This document shows, piece after piece, positions 25,189 through 32,330 of a stretch of DNA of 64,000 nucleotides. Location: contig NZ_CP020880.1 in assembly GCF_002157855.1 (NCBI RefSeq), positions 682,001 to 746,000 on the forward strand, written 5' to 3'. Under the pieces are notes generated by a model that did no database searches, was not told the origin of the DNA, and saw only the letters and a list, made by a program, of their open reading frames with translations. How positions within the stretch are numbered: position 1 is the stretch's first letter; each line of letters starts with the position of its first letter. The DNA is from Sutcliffiella horikoshii. Its GTDB lineage: Bacteria > Bacillota > Bacilli > Bacillales > Bacillaceae_I. The position numbers were made by a program, and so were the translations under genes.

Positions 25189-25542
25189 ATGGGCGATGGA
25201 TTGTTGCAGTCGATGACGACGGAATTGAGAAGGGGAACGTTGACGTTGGCGGTGTTAAGTCAATTGAGGACTCCTCAGTATGGATATTCACTTGTCCAAT
25301 TGCTTGAGAAAAGTGGAATTACTATTGAGCAAAGTACGCTATATCCTTTACTCAGGCGTTTGGAGAAGCAGGAGCTTGTAACAAGCAGTTGGGACAAAAC
25401 GGAAAGCCGGCCCCGGAGGTATTATGTTTTGAGTGATTATGGAAAAGAGGTTCTCGAGAAGTTGAAAAAAGAATGGGAGAAAACGTCTCAAGAACTATCT
25501 ATTTTACTTAGGGAGGAGAGTGGAGAAAATGAAACTGATTGA
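25189..25542 (+). CDS. PadR family transcriptional regulator
   Basis: 117 residues: LRRGTLTLAVLSQLRTPQYGYSLVQLLEKSGI, then QSTLYPLLRRLEKQELVTSSWDKTESRPRRYYVLSDYGKEVL, a canonical PadR winged helix. The start at 25189 has GAGGTGAGCAG upstream; an in-frame ATG at 25171 lies inside the operator. It overlaps the HAAS gene by 14 nt. Confidence 0.92.
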   Translation: MGDGLLQSMTTELRRGTLTLAVLSQLRTPQYGYSLVQLLEKSGITIEQSTLYPLLRRLEKQELVTSSWDKTESRPRRYYVLSDYGKEVLEKLKKEWEKTSQELSILLREESGENETD

Positions 25543-26518
25543 GTTATATATTCAGGAGGTGACAAGGAGGCTACCTGAACGCCAGCGGGAGGATATCGGT
25601 CTTGAATTGCGATCGACCATTGAGGATATGTTGCCAGATGACCATAAGGAGGAAGATGTTAAAGCAGTACTGTCGGAGCTTGGGCATCCTGCAAAACTTG
25701 CCAGCGGCTATCTGGATAAGCCAATGCATTTAATAGGGCCACGATTTTTTGATGTGTATGTTAGTTTATTAAAGTTGATCATTCCAATTGCGATGATTTT
25801 TTCCTTTTTAGCTGTGACATTCAGTCATGTTTTTTCCTTCAGTGGAGAAGGGGAAGTGGTTTCTTCTATATTGAGTATCATAGGTGATGCGACTTGGAAC
25901 AGTATAGGGGCAGGGATGCAAACATTTTTTTGGATAACGGTCACGTTTGCGATTGTGGAAAGATACGATACATCCAATAAAACCAATCCAATAACGTCCA
26001 AATGGAAGGAGTGGACACCTGAAGACCTCAAGGATGTCCCATATATTCCTAAGGAAAAAGCTATTACAAAAGTTGAGTTGTTCGGCAGTTTGATTTGGAC
26101 GGCCATTTGGGTAGCGGGGTATTTTAACGCCGATAATCTCCTGGGAATCTATGCAAAAGGGGGAGAAGGTCTAACCCTTACCACGCCATTGTTCAATCAA
26201 ACGGAATTACTTTCCTTCTGGCCACTGGTTATATTGGTAATCTTTTTGGAGCTTGGATTGGTCGCGTATAAATGGAGGCTTGGACAGTGGACAATGAAGC
26301 TTGCTGTGGCGAATGTATTTGTCCATATGGGATCCCTTGCTGTGTTTATTCTCGTGTTCAGCAACGTAACTGTGTTCAATCCAGCGTTCTTAGACTATTT
26401 TCAAGAGAGGTTCGGCTTTACGCACCAGCTTCATTTAGTTTTTTGGTTCGCGGTATTGATATTCCTCGTTTCTTCTATTTCTGATATCTATCAAGGCATT
26501 AAAAAAGCAAGACATTGA
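25529..26518 (+). CDS. HAAS signalling domain membrane protein
   Basis: Residues 1-75 form a HAAS domain (LIELYIQEVTRRLPERQREDIGLELRSTIEDMLPD ending in LGHPAKLASGYLDKP). About six TM helices follow, separated by a cytoplasmic loop with KWKEWTPEDLKDVPYIPKEKAI. About 329 residues. Coupled to the PadR gene. The protein probably senses a membrane condition and works with PadR; direct function unknown. Confidence 0.85.
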   Translation: MKLIELYIQEVTRRLPERQREDIGLELRSTIEDMLPDDHKEEDVKAVLSELGHPAKLASGYLDKPMHLIGPRFFDVYVSLLKLIIPIAMIFSFLAVTFSHVFSFSGEGEVVSSILSIIGDATWNSIGAGMQTFFWITVTFAIVERYDTSNKTNPITSKWKEWTPEDLKDVPYIPKEKAITKVELFGSLIWTAIWVAGYFNADNLLGIYAKGGEGLTLTTPLFNQTELLSFWPLVILVIFLELGLVAYKWRLGQWTMKLAVANVFVHMGSLAVFILVFSNVTVFNPAFLDYFQERFGFTHQLHLVFWFAVLIFLVSSISDIYQGIKKARH

Positions 26519-26547
26519 TATTTCACCAATTAGAATATATGATGAGT

Positions 26548-26589
26548 GCAAGGGAGTTGGGAAATAACGTTACACTTCCTTGTTTTTTT
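26548..26589 (+). terminator. Terminator after the HAAS gene
   Basis: CAAGG-G-AGT pairs with ACT-T-CCTTG, followed by TTTTTTT. Confidence 0.65.
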
Positions 26590-26662
26590 GTCGAATGAAA
26601 GAGGATTATTCAGCTTTTTATAGAAGTAGGAATTAATAAATATATTTAAAGGGGATTAACTA

Positions 26663-27031
26663 ATGAATGTGAAATTTGTCAGCAATGGAGAGGTTACCAG
26701 TTACCTAAAGGACCATAAAGATGAGTTCGAGGCTACTCTGCTGTCAGAGGCTGTAAATGTCGCATCGAAAATCAATGATATTTTGCAAAAGGGAAATATT
26801 GATCTTCTTAAAAATGCTCAAACTTTGATTCAACGAGTGGTGGAGCAGAAAGAGTCGGAAGTGATAGCTTTTGCTGAGCAAGAAGGGATTGCGTGGGCGA
26901 AGCATTCTGATTCGCTTACCTTATCATTCAAGTTAGAATGGGTCCAGGCAATTAGAAGAACCTTATGGAAATTTATCAATAAATTCATTGAAGAAAGAGG
27001 TCAGTATCTTGATATGCTCCCTTTTAAGTAG
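26663..27031 (+). pseudogene. 5' fragment of an RsbR-type stressosome protein, cut by an IS element
   Basis: Encodes the N-terminal non-heme-globin-like region of an RsbR paralogue (NDILQKGNIDLLKNAQ, then FAEQEGIAWAKHSDSLTL and LEWVQAIRRTLWKF, the usual linker to the STAS domain). Host sequence ends at 27009; the last residues (DMLPFK) come from the IS end. Removing the IS and one copy of the 3-bp duplication joins this frame exactly to the 3' fragment, giving an uninterrupted 280-residue protein, the normal RsbR length. Confidence 0.88.
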
Positions 27032-27078
27032 ACAGATAAAAAACTAAAAATCTGTTTCTGCTAAGGGGAGTATTTATT

Positions 27079-27753
27079 ATGTCAAAAAAAGCTAACTCTT
27101 TCGATGTCAAAATCAATGTCATAAGAGCCTGGGAAAATCGCACGCACACTATTACAGATTTAGGCCATATAAATAATGTTAGTCCATCCACTATATATAA
27201 TTGGATCGATAGATATGAAAGTCTGGGGGAGAAAGGTTTACACCCTACCTCAAAAGCGTATTCGAAGGAATATAAGCTGAAGGTAGTCCATGAATACCTT
27301 AACGGTGGGTATTCTCAAAAAGAACTTGTTAGGAAGTATGAAATATCAAGTAAATCTGTCCTCCAAAAGTGGATTAAGAATTATAATAGCCATAGAGAGT
27401 TAAAGGATACTTCAAAAGGAAGGAAATTCACTATGACTAACAAAAGAAAAACTACCTTAAATGAACGAATAGAGATTGTGCACTATTATCTAGAGAACGG
27501 CATGGATTTCCATAAGGCAGCTGAGACCTTCCAGGTCTCTTACCAACAAGTGTATCAATGGGTTAAAAAGTATGAGAATGGTGGCGAAGAAGCCCTCCGA
27601 GATAAACGTGGGAGGAAAAAGGAAGAAGTGGAACTTTCTCATGAACAGAAAATACAACGAGAGATGCATAGGCTAGAAAGGGAAAATGAACGATTGCGAG
27701 CTGAGAACGCATTTCTAAAAAAGTTAGAGGAGATCGAAAGGAGGCAAAAATAA
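27079..27753 (+). CDS. IS3-family transposase OrfA
   Basis: 224 residues with two or more helix-turn-helix units (NVSPSTIYNWIDRYESLGEKGL; ISSKSVLQKWIKNY; VSYQQVYQWVKKYENGGEEAL) and a C-terminal leucine zipper-like coiled coil (HRLERENERLRAENAFLKKL). OrfA binds the inverted repeats. AAGGGGAG lies upstream of the ATG. The frame ends at GGCAAAAATAA, where a -1 slip on the A-run would continue into orfB. Confidence 0.92.
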   Translation: MSKKANSFDVKINVIRAWENRTHTITDLGHINNVSPSTIYNWIDRYESLGEKGLHPTSKAYSKEYKLKVVHEYLNGGYSQKELVRKYEISSKSVLQKWIKNYNSHRELKDTSKGRKFTMTNKRKTTLNERIEIVHYYLENGMDFHKAAETFQVSYQQVYQWVKKYENGGEEALRDKRGRKKEEVELSHEQKIQREMHRLERENERLRAENAFLKKLEEIERRQK

Positions 27754-27821
27754 GTCAGGTACGCCATGAGGAGAAATATTTAGCTATTCAGGAACTGGAA
27801 CAGGAAGAAGGATTTTCTATC

Positions 27822-28631
27822 GTGATGCTCTGTGACATTGCGGAGATTGCCCGGTCTGCCTATTACAAATGGTTGAAGCGCGAGCCTTCAAAACGTGAAC
27901 GGGAAAGTGAAAAGTTAATGAAAGAGATTTCTACTATATTCCAAAAAGTGAAGGGGATTTATGGATATCGTAGAGTGGCCATTACTTTGAATCGAAAGTT
28001 AGGAAAAGCTTATAACCATAAACGTATCTATAGATTAATGCGTGTTTTAGGCATTCAAAGCATTATTCGAAGAAAAAAGAGCCGTTACAAAAAAGCGACC
28101 CCTAATCATATTGCCCAAAACTTGTTAAACCGGGAATTCCAAGCGGAAAAGCCAAATGAAAAGTGGGTGACGGACGTTACGGAGTTTAAGTTCGGTAAGG
28201 CTACAAAGGCTTATTTGAGTGCCATTCGAGATTTATATGATGGGGCTATTATTAGTTATGTGTTAGGACTTAAAAATAACAATCAGCTAGTGTTTAAAAC
28301 CTTGGATCAAGCAACTGCCATGTTGAATGGTGAACAGCCGCTTTTACATAGTGATCGAGGATTTCAATATACCCACCTTGAATTCAAAAGAAAAATTGAT
28401 ACAGCAAAGATGACTCATAGTATGTCCCGAGTTGGACGATGTATTGATAATGGTCCAATAGAGTCTTTTTGGGGGACATTGAAATGCGAGAAGTATTATT
28501 TGGAGAAATATGAAACGTTCGACGATCTTGAAGAGGCGATTGATGAGTACATTCATTTTTATAATCATGACCGCTATCAAAAACGTTTAAACGGTCTTAG
28601 CCCTTTAGAATACAGGGCTAAGACCGCTTAG
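27822..28631 (+). CDS. IS3-family transposase OrfB (DDE integrase domain)
   Basis: HTH_21 region (GIYGYRRVAITLNRKLG, YNHKRIYRLMRVLGI) followed by an rve integrase core with catalytic D in VTDVTEF, D in LHSDRGFQY and E in PIESFWGTLKCEKYY, spaced as in active IS3 enzymes. The open frame extends upstream to about 27741 without a good start, so the working product is most likely an OrfAB fusion made by -1 frameshifting at the A-run near 27746-27751. GTG 27822 is the first conventional start. Confidence 0.92.
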   Translation: MMLCDIAEIARSAYYKWLKREPSKRERESEKLMKEISTIFQKVKGIYGYRRVAITLNRKLGKAYNHKRIYRLMRVLGIQSIIRRKKSRYKKATPNHIAQNLLNREFQAEKPNEKWVTDVTEFKFGKATKAYLSAIRDLYDGAIISYVLGLKNNNQLVFKTLDQATAMLNGEQPLLHSDRGFQYTHLEFKRKIDTAKMTHSMSRVGRCIDNGPIESFWGTLKCEKYYLEKYETFDDLEEAIDEYIHFYNHDRYQKRLNGLSPLEYRAKTA

Positions 28632-28679
28632 TCTTGTTTTATTATTTCGAGTGTCTACTTGACAGGGGGCAGTTCATCT

Positions 28680-29175
28680 CTCTCAAGATGATTTCTTTGA
28701 ATTAGAAAAGAAAATCAATAATAATATCGACTTTTTCTTAAATAGCTTTTTCCTTAGTTATTCCCAATTTAAGGATGATTTGATTAGTTCGCAAAGGAAA
28801 TTGGTGGAGCATTTATCTGTACCTATTATTCCTGTTAGTGCGTCGGTTGCTGTGTTGCCTTTGATTGGACATGTGGATGAATATCGAATTCGCATCATTG
28901 AAGAGAAGGCCTTGATAGAGATTTCGAACTTGAAGTTACAGACACTTGTTTTAGACCTCTCTGGTGTAACTACGATGGAGCAGAGCGTTATTGCAAAATT
29001 TGAAGATATTCTTACTGGGGTTTCGATGATGGGGTGCAAAGCGGTCCTTACTGGTTTGCGTGCAGAGCTTGTTAGGAAGATGGTCAGTATGGGAGTGACT
29101 TTCCATCAGCATGCGGAGACACATGGTACGTTGCAGCAGACGTTGAGGAAATATCTTGTTGCGCAGGAAATTTAA
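28680..29175 (+). pseudogene. 3' fragment of the IS-split RsbR-type protein (STAS domain)
   Basis: Continues the gene begun at 26663: SQDDFFELEKKINNN linker, then the STAS domain (KLVEHLSVPIIPVSASVAVLPLIG, LVLDLSGVTTMEQSVIAKFEDI, GCKAVLTGLRAELVRKMVSMG, LQQTLRKYL). RsbR proteins form the stressosome core with RsbS and signal to SigB via RsbT. The usual phosphorylated Thr position falls in DLSGVTTME. It could be translated alone from TTG 28780, giving a STAS-only polypeptide. Confidence 0.87.
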
Positions 29176-29185
29176 GAAGAATCTG

Positions 29186-29225
29186 GGAACCTGGATGAAG
29201 GGTTTCCCGGGTTCTTTTTTTTATT
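29186..29225 (+). terminator. Terminator after the RsbR-type gene
   Basis: GAACC-T-GG pairs with CC-C-GGGTTC, followed by TTTTTTTT. Confidence 0.7.
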
Positions 29226-29230
29226 TAAAC

Positions 29231-29372
29231 ACGCTGTTGATTTCCGCAAATGGCTTCGCTTTCCGCGAGACGGTGTTTGAGCCTCCTCACAACGCTTCAG
29301 GGGTCTCAACCTACCGTTATTCCCCCGATGGAGTCTTCGCCTTTTGCTCCAATGAACAGCTGAGAGTCTGGA
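29231..29372. repeat. Degenerate copy of a dispersed Bacillaceae intergenic repeat
   Basis: CTGTTGATTTCCGC, GCTTTCCGCGAGACGGT, GAGCCTCCTC, CGCTTCAGGGGTCTCA and GGAGTCTTCGCCTTTTGCTCC follow in the order seen in an intergenic repeat that I recognise from many Bacillus-group genomes. An open frame through it is not a gene. The rest of 29226-29587 shows nothing else. Confidence 0.55.
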
Positions 29373-29587
29373 ATTTCATGCAATTCCCCCAATTTTCTCG
29401 CCTTAACTTCCGACTTTTCGCCTATTGTTTTGTTTATTTCGACATGGAGTAATAGCAAAAAAGGTAGGTTGGCGTCATTTTCAGGACTTATTTCCCGAAA
29501 AATAACCCCAAGAGGAATTTGGTTAGTTTTCTTTAATTCTATACATACAACAATTTTAGCTAATTGCTGCCAAAAGGGGACATGAAC

Positions 29588-30814
29588 ATGATCGTAGGGG
29601 AAATTATCAGGTTTTATCGGGAACGAGCTGGACTAACACAATCTCAATTGGGGGAAGGAATTTGTACGACGACTCACGTGAGTAAAATTGAGCGGGGAAA
29701 GACAGCTTTTTCCGAAGAGATTATTGCTTTATTTTCAGAGAGATTGAATATTGATATACAGGAAGAATTGGCATATCTCCATCAGGTTAAAAAGCTTCTG
29801 CGAGATTGGCATAACGCGATAATTTTACGAAGAGAAAAGGAAATTGAACAGTTGAAAGAAAGGCTGGAGGAGTCGACTATTGTTCATGCCTCTAAGTATG
29901 CTGCGCGCTATCAACTTTTGATGGCAAGGTATCATCTGTTTCAAAATGAATTGGAGTCTGCATACGAGATTATTAGTAAAGTGGAAAAAGAGTACCCTAA
30001 TATGCTGGCATTTGATTATAATTTATATCTTCATGTGAAGGGGATTTATTATCTGGCTTCCTCAAATAGTGAAGATCATCAGAAAGCAATCAGTGTGTTA
30101 AATCAGATTGATTTAAAGGAGTATGGAAATAAAGAGTATTATTTTCACCTTGGAACGGCCTACTATTTGATTGATTCAAAGGTAATGTCTTTCTTTTATG
30201 TTGATAAGGCTCTGCGTCATTTTCAAGAGACGAATAACTACATGCAAGCGAACAAGGCGGAAGCGTTGATGTTGTTGCAGTTGAGTGGTGATTTGTATAG
30301 TGATTTTCATTATATTGTAGGGAGATATAAGGATTTGATCAGCAATTGTGAGCAATATGGGTTGGAGGAAAATAAAGGCCTTTTACTGAATAACCTTGGA
30401 TTTGAATATTACAATAGAGGATTTTTTGAGGAGGCGAAGACTTATTTTGAAGAAGCACTGTCACTTGTGGACGAAGATTCTAACAGCTACTTGGTTAGAC
30501 TGTATAACTTCGTTGATAGTTGTATGGAAGGGAAACTTGCTAAGAAGCGTGTCCTTCAGCGACTCATCAAGGAAGGGGCGAACAAAGCAAAAGAAAGAGG
30601 GATCACTTTACATATTACCTTATTTAAATTATTGAAATATCGGGTGGAAGAAGACTATGAAACGTATTATACATTCATGGAAGAAGTAGCCCTTCCCCAA
30701 TTTTATTCAGGCAAACATGTACCATTGATGAAACGATATGGGAAGCTATTGTTTCTTCATTATATAGGAACCAATAAACACGAAAAAGCGACGGAAGTAT
30801 CCTTGTATATTTAG
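29588..30814 (+). CDS. HTH-TPR regulator of RRNPP type (NprR/PlcR-like)
   Basis: 408 residues: N-terminal Cro/C1 HTH (IIRFYRERAGLTQSQLGEGICTTTHVSKIERGK, about residues 5-35) and a long helical C-terminal part with TPR-like pairs (YQLLMARYHLFQNELESAYE; LLNNLGFEYYNRGFFEEAKTYFEEAL). This layout is that of peptide-sensing RRNPP regulators. The start at 29588 has GGGG 8 nt upstream. No small peptide gene follows; a terminator begins 10 nt after the stop. The C-terminus is about 14 residues shorter than in its paralogue at 34284. Confidence 0.85.
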   Translation: MIVGEIIRFYRERAGLTQSQLGEGICTTTHVSKIERGKTAFSEEIIALFSERLNIDIQEELAYLHQVKKLLRDWHNAIILRREKEIEQLKERLEESTIVHASKYAARYQLLMARYHLFQNELESAYEIISKVEKEYPNMLAFDYNLYLHVKGIYYLASSNSEDHQKAISVLNQIDLKEYGNKEYYFHLGTAYYLIDSKVMSFFYVDKALRHFQETNNYMQANKAEALMLLQLSGDLYSDFHYIVGRYKDLISNCEQYGLEENKGLLLNNLGFEYYNRGFFEEAKTYFEEALSLVDEDSNSYLVRLYNFVDSCMEGKLAKKRVLQRLIKEGANKAKERGITLHITLFKLLKYRVEEDYETYYTFMEEVALPQFYSGKHVPLMKRYGKLLFLHYIGTNKHEKATEVSLYI

Positions 30815-30824
30815 AGACAAAAGA

Positions 30825-30852
30825 ACCCGCACAGAAGATTGTGCGGGCTTTT
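30825..30852. terminator. Bidirectional terminator between the HTH-TPR gene and tasA
   Basis: CCCGCACA and TGTGCGGG form a perfect stem around a 6-nt loop with T-rich flanks on both strands. Confidence 0.85.
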
Positions 30853-30858
30853 AATCTA

Positions 30859-31458
30859 TTATTGCTCACTGCCCTCTGCTTGGTGGGCATTAAATTTCCA
30901 TTCAAGTTCTAGGGAGTCGCCTTGGAATTCATTTTGATCTTCGCCATTATCAACAAATTCGAAGTAGGCAATGATCTTGTCTGTTTCTCCTGGCTTCAAT
31001 CCGTCTGGACGTTGGCCGCCACCGACGAAATTATCGATTGCTGTTAGGTCTGGTGTTTCATTTTGCAGTTCATGAAGGGTCATTTCGGCTACTTGAACGC
31101 TTGCATTAGCTTGATTGTAAAGAATCGTTACTTTGATGTGATGTCCAAGGTCCTCTGCATTCGCTGCCCCATTTAGTTGAGCATCATTCACTGTGTAGTT
31201 TGTTTCTAACAGAATTTTTGAGATGTCCAAGGTACCATTGTTTGTCACGTCAAACTCACGGACAATCTGATCTCCTGGCTTTAAATTAGGAAGGTTCACA
31301 ATCGTTTCCGGATTAACAGATAAGTCCAATGTTCCTACTGCAAATGTATTGTTGGTTACTACAGTATCGCTGAAATACGCATATGTACCCCCGCCAATTA
31401 AAGAAAAACCTAATGCTGCCGTTAATAATCCTTTGCTTACTGTTTTCGTAAAGCTCAT
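30859..31458 (-). CDS. TasA/camelysin family secreted protein
   Basis: 199 residues: signal peptide with SipW-type site (KTVSKGLLTAALGFSLIGGGTYAYFSDT), then the family motif NNTFAVGTLDLSVNPETIVNLPNLKPGD, a beta-rich domain and a late conserved LKPGETDKI. TasA forms biofilm amyloid-like fibres; camelysin/CalY of the B. cereus group is a shorter relative of about this length. The start is placed at 31458, where GAGGAATT lies upstream; an upstream open extension is not coding. Co-transcribed with the signal peptidase gene 82 nt upstream. Confidence 0.88.
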   Translation of the reverse strand: MSFTKTVSKGLLTAALGFSLIGGGTYAYFSDTVVTNNTFAVGTLDLSVNPETIVNLPNLKPGDQIVREFDVTNNGTLDISKILLETNYTVNDAQLNGAANAEDLGHHIKVTILYNQANASVQVAEMTLHELQNETPDLTAIDNFVGGGQRPDGLKPGETDKIIAYFEFVDNGEDQNEFQGDSLELEWKFNAHQAEGSEQ

Positions 31459-31540
31459 GTCCAATTCCTCCTCTTTCCTTTTTTCATATATTATTAATCT
31501 CTTAACTATCAAGGTGACAACTAAGAGTACTAACCAATTA

Positions 31541-32086
31541 TCAGGCTGTTTTAGCCTTCTCAAATTCCCGCAATGCACGGACGATCGAAAGCCCGGCAGA
31601 TGCCACTAGCAGTATCCCAGGTACGACCAACAGAAAAGTGGAGCCTTCTTTGGTACTAGCTAAATTTACTAGGAAGCCGATATAAGGAACTGTTAAATCG
31701 GCATATTTCCCGACAATCTGATCCTCTGTAACATAGACAGGATCTGGGGCGTTGTTGTTATCCCCTTTAGTTTGATAGATTTCTTTGCCATTCACATCCT
31801 TGATATCGATGATTCTATGGGTGATCAGGATATCTTCGGAGCGGAATGTGATCACATCATTCTTTTTAAAAGCGGAAGAAGGGGTTGTCTTCTCCATAAG
31901 GATGATGGATCCTGTCATAAAGGTCGGTTCCATGGAACCTGATAGCACTACTTTCAGCTGGTGACCTAGAATGGTCGGCTCCCCGCCAGATGCTTTGGCG
32001 GAAAGGACAATAAAGAACAGGGTGCAAAATAGTAGAATCGATACTAGTTTTGACAGCTTCCAAAGCAACGCAAGTAGAATCTTCAA
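31541..32086 (-). CDS. sipW: SipW-type (ER-type) signal peptidase I
   Basis: 181 residues with an N-terminal TM helix, catalytic Ser in VLSGSMEPT (Ser51), His in ILITHRI (His90) in place of the Lys of ordinary bacterial enzymes, the box DNNNAPDPVYV, and a second TM helix near the C-terminus. This Ser-His arrangement marks the ER-type peptidases such as B. subtilis SipW, which processes TasA and TapA. The start is TTG 32086; its AAAGGA ribosome binding site is rather far (about 12 nt). No tapA gene is present. Confidence 0.9.
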   Translation of the reverse strand: MKILLALLWKLSKLVSILLFCTLFFIVLSAKASGGEPTILGHQLKVVLSGSMEPTFMTGSIILMEKTTPSSAFKKNDVITFRSEDILITHRIIDIKDVNGKEIYQTKGDNNNAPDPVYVTEDQIVGKYADLTVPYIGFLVNLASTKEGSTFLLVVPGILLVASAGLSIVRALREFEKAKTA

Positions 32087-32136
32087 ATGGCTTTCACATC
32101 CTTTCGCATTCTTGGGGTTCGTGTTGCTATGAATCT

Positions 32137-32166
32137 AGCATATGTTAATAGTCTGAATATTGTAAA
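32137..32166 (-). promoter_or_regulatory. Candidate promoter of sipW-tasA
   Basis: On the minus strand TTTACA, 18-nt spacer, TATGCT, about 50 nt upstream of the sipW start. Confidence 0.4.
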
Positions 32167-32261
32167 TTGGGTTATTTTGAGGGGTGAATTAGGATTTTTC
32201 ACATAACTATTGGCCTATTAAACGGTTGGAAGGCTCCTTTTAGTAGCTTAAATTAACCCAA

Positions 32262-32290
32262 TTGACCGTTTTGTGAATTGTCAGAATAAT
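32262..32290 (+). promoter_or_regulatory. Candidate promoter of the neutral protease gene
   Basis: TTGACC, 17-nt spacer, AATAAT, 40 nt before the start codon. Confidence 0.45.
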
Positions 32291-32330
32291 AGAGGGTGTA
32301 GCACAAAATTGATAGAAGAGGTGAACCGTT

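Larger units (their letters stand above)
27010..28676 (+). mobile_element. IS3-family insertion sequence (IS150-like), 1667 bp
   Basis: Imperfect terminal inverted repeats of about 25 bp: the left end begins TGATATGCTCCC (27010) and the right end finishes GGGGGCAGTTCA (28676); 20 of 25 positions match, including AAGTAGACA. The ends are TG...CA as usual for IS3. Flanking host DNA shows a 3-bp TCT duplication (27007-27009 and 28677-28679). It contains overlapping orfA and orfB with a slippery A-run between them. The ends, both frames and the DDE residues look intact, so it may be active. Confidence 0.92.

Noticed and set aside
29156-29452. Open frame of 98 codons after the stressosome gene
   Set aside because: Runs through a terminator and a dispersed intergenic repeat; no ribosome binding site.
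30815-30858. NprX/PapR-like signalling peptide gene after the first HTH-TPR regulator
   Set aside because: Only a terminator fits in this gap; the same holds at 35535-35583.
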